From assembly GCA_038251405.1 (NCBI GenBank), contig JBBSBH010000002.1:161452-225451 (forward strand): a stretch of 64,000 bases of DNA, read 5' to 3'. This DNA is from JADJLQ01 sp038251405. Its GTDB lineage: Bacteria; Bacteroidota; Bacteroidia; Chitinophagales; Saprospiraceae. Made by a program: the position numbers and the translations under genes. This document shows, piece by piece, positions 63,193 through 64,000 of this stretch. The notes under the pieces were generated by a model, which worked only from the letters and a program-made list of their open reading frames with translations, was not told the DNA's origin and did not search any database. The first letter of the stretch is position 1. Each line of letters starts with the position of its first letter.

Positions 63193-64000
63193 GCGGAAAA
63201 AAAAGTAATACCACTTCACCTAAAACCAATTTCCAAAATCAAATATTTCATTCTCGGCACATTTCCAGGTGCCTCAATACTGGTCGAGCACAGTAATGCC
63301 CAAACTGAAAATATATCCCAGTCCGTGATAATGCCCGGAACATAGACAAGCCCAGGGCGAGTTTATTGAGGTACGAGCTTTTTTGATTACTTTTTTTGCG
63401 GAAAAAAAAGTAATACCACTGCATTTAATAACCAACTTCCAAAATTTCAATATTTCGATCTCGGCACTCACCCAGGTGCCTCAATATTGGTCGAGCTCTC
63501 TAATGCCAAACTAAAAACAAATCACCAAATCCGTGATAATGCCCGGAAGAATAACAAGTCCCAAGGCGAGTTTATTGAGGCACGAGCTTTTTTGGTTACT
63601 TTTTTTGTGGAAAAAAAAGTAATACCACCCACCTAAAACCAATTTCCAAAACCAAATATTCCATTCTTGGCACATTTCCAAGGTGCCTCAATATTGGTCG
63701 AGCACTCTAATACCAAACTGAAAACAAATCACCAAGTCCGTGATAATGCCCGGAAGAATAACAAGTCCCAGGGCGAATTTATTGAGGCACGAGCTTTTTT
63801 GATTACTTTTTTTGCGGAAAAAAAAGTAATACCAGTGCATTTAATAACCAACTTCCAAAATTTTAATATTTCGATCTCGGCACTCACCCAGGTGCCTCAA
63901 TATTGGTCGAGCACACTTATGCCAAACTGAAAACAAATCGCCAAGTCCGTGATAATGCCAGGAAGATTGACAAGCCCAGGGCGAGTTTATTGAGGCACGA
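63193..64000. repeat. Tandem array of about 207-bp units in A-B-A-B order, continuing past the window
   Basis: Units begin at GCGG/GTGG positions 63193, 63398, 63607 and 63814, giving spacings of 205, 209 and 207 bases. Each unit contains GGTGCCTCAATA.TGGTCGAGC, TCCGTGATAATGCC, GGGCGAGTTTATTGAGGCAC and the palindrome ATTACTTTTTTTGCGG with its A-run. Units 1 and 3 share the block CACCTAAAACCAATTTCC, and units 2 and 4 share GCATTTAATAACCAACTTCC, so the true period is a two-unit block of about 414 bp. A diverged relative lies inside the element at 7.9-8.1 kb. Open frames through it (for example 63667-63930) are probably by-products. Confidence 0.75.

Noticed and set aside
63386..63414. A/T palindrome of the repeat as a transcription terminator
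   Set aside because: The stem is almost only A/T with a GCGG loop and recurs in every unit away from gene ends; no gene ends into it.
63274..63930. Open frames within the tandem array as genes
   Set aside because: Unit lengths of 205-209 bases break the frame between copies and there is no promoter or start context; treated as repeat.
63193..64000. CRISPR array
   Set aside because: The repeated unit is about 207 bases with no short repeat/spacer pattern and no cas genes nearby.

Overview
The window is AT-rich chromosomal DNA from a member of the Bacteroidota, most likely the Saprospiria/Chitinophagales side. Signs seen in the sequence are a type IX secretion C-terminal sorting domain on a secreted esterase, Bacteroidota-type -7 promoter elements (TAnnTTTG) in front of many genes, frequent TTG/GTG starts with no strong Shine-Dalgarno, TonB-dependent receptors with an N-terminal carboxypeptidase-like domain, lineage-typical families (DUF2480, DUF3822, DUF4159) and an orphan dockerin of the kind found in large secreted Saprospiraceae proteins. 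Species is not claimed.

Layout. 1-2.1 kb: two secreted hydrolases (an S8 protease cut by the window edge and a T9SS esterase). 2.1-2.6 kb: a repeat- and palindrome-rich gap. 2.7-7.8 kb: cell envelope genes (WecA/TagO-like transferase, lipoprotein, uppS, bamA). 7.85-8.16 kb: a small non-autonomous transposon-like element with inverted ends and an 8-bp target duplication. 8.5-15.0 kb: a complete trpEGDCFBA operon on the minus strand preceded by a leader peptide with three consecutive Trp codons and an attenuator. 15-21.5 kb: M20 amidohydrolase, holA, TonB-dependent receptor, rpe, exonuclease. 21.9-24.2 kb: a tandem duplicated pair of membrane-anchored coiled-coil proteins, each with its own terminator. 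24-39 kb: mostly housekeeping (scpB, coaX, lptD, MCE protein, acyl-CoA dehydrogenase, fmt, amidase, FMN oxidase, rsmD, tsaD). 39-54 kb: ZIP transporter, PAP2 phosphatase, galE, a TonB-dependent receptor, an M1 peptidase with a barrel-like C-terminal half, carbonic anhydrase plus SulP transporter, purD, M16 peptidase. 55-59.3 kb: a Phe/Tyr operon (pheA, aminotransferase, tyrA, DAHP synthase-chorismate mutase) preceded by a leader peptide packed with Phe and Tyr codons and a terminator. 59.5-62.4 kb: small accessory genes (zeta-like P-loop protein with small partner, cold-shock protein, DUF4159, RelE/HTH toxin-antitoxin). 62.4-63.1 kb: rsmE. 63.2-64 kb: about 207-bp tandem repeats in alternating A-B-A-B order, running off the right edge.

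How it fits together. The two aromatic amino acid operons contain all trp genes and the Phe/Tyr branch plus pathway entry (DAHP synthase), and both appear to be controlled by ribosome-mediated attenuation through short leader peptides; this is the strongest regulatory signal in the window. The most unusual structural signal is a repeat family: the tandem array at the right edge is related to the interior of the small transposon-like element at 8 kb, with similarity visible even after translation. I saw no CRISPR array, tRNA, rRNA or recognisable defence island.
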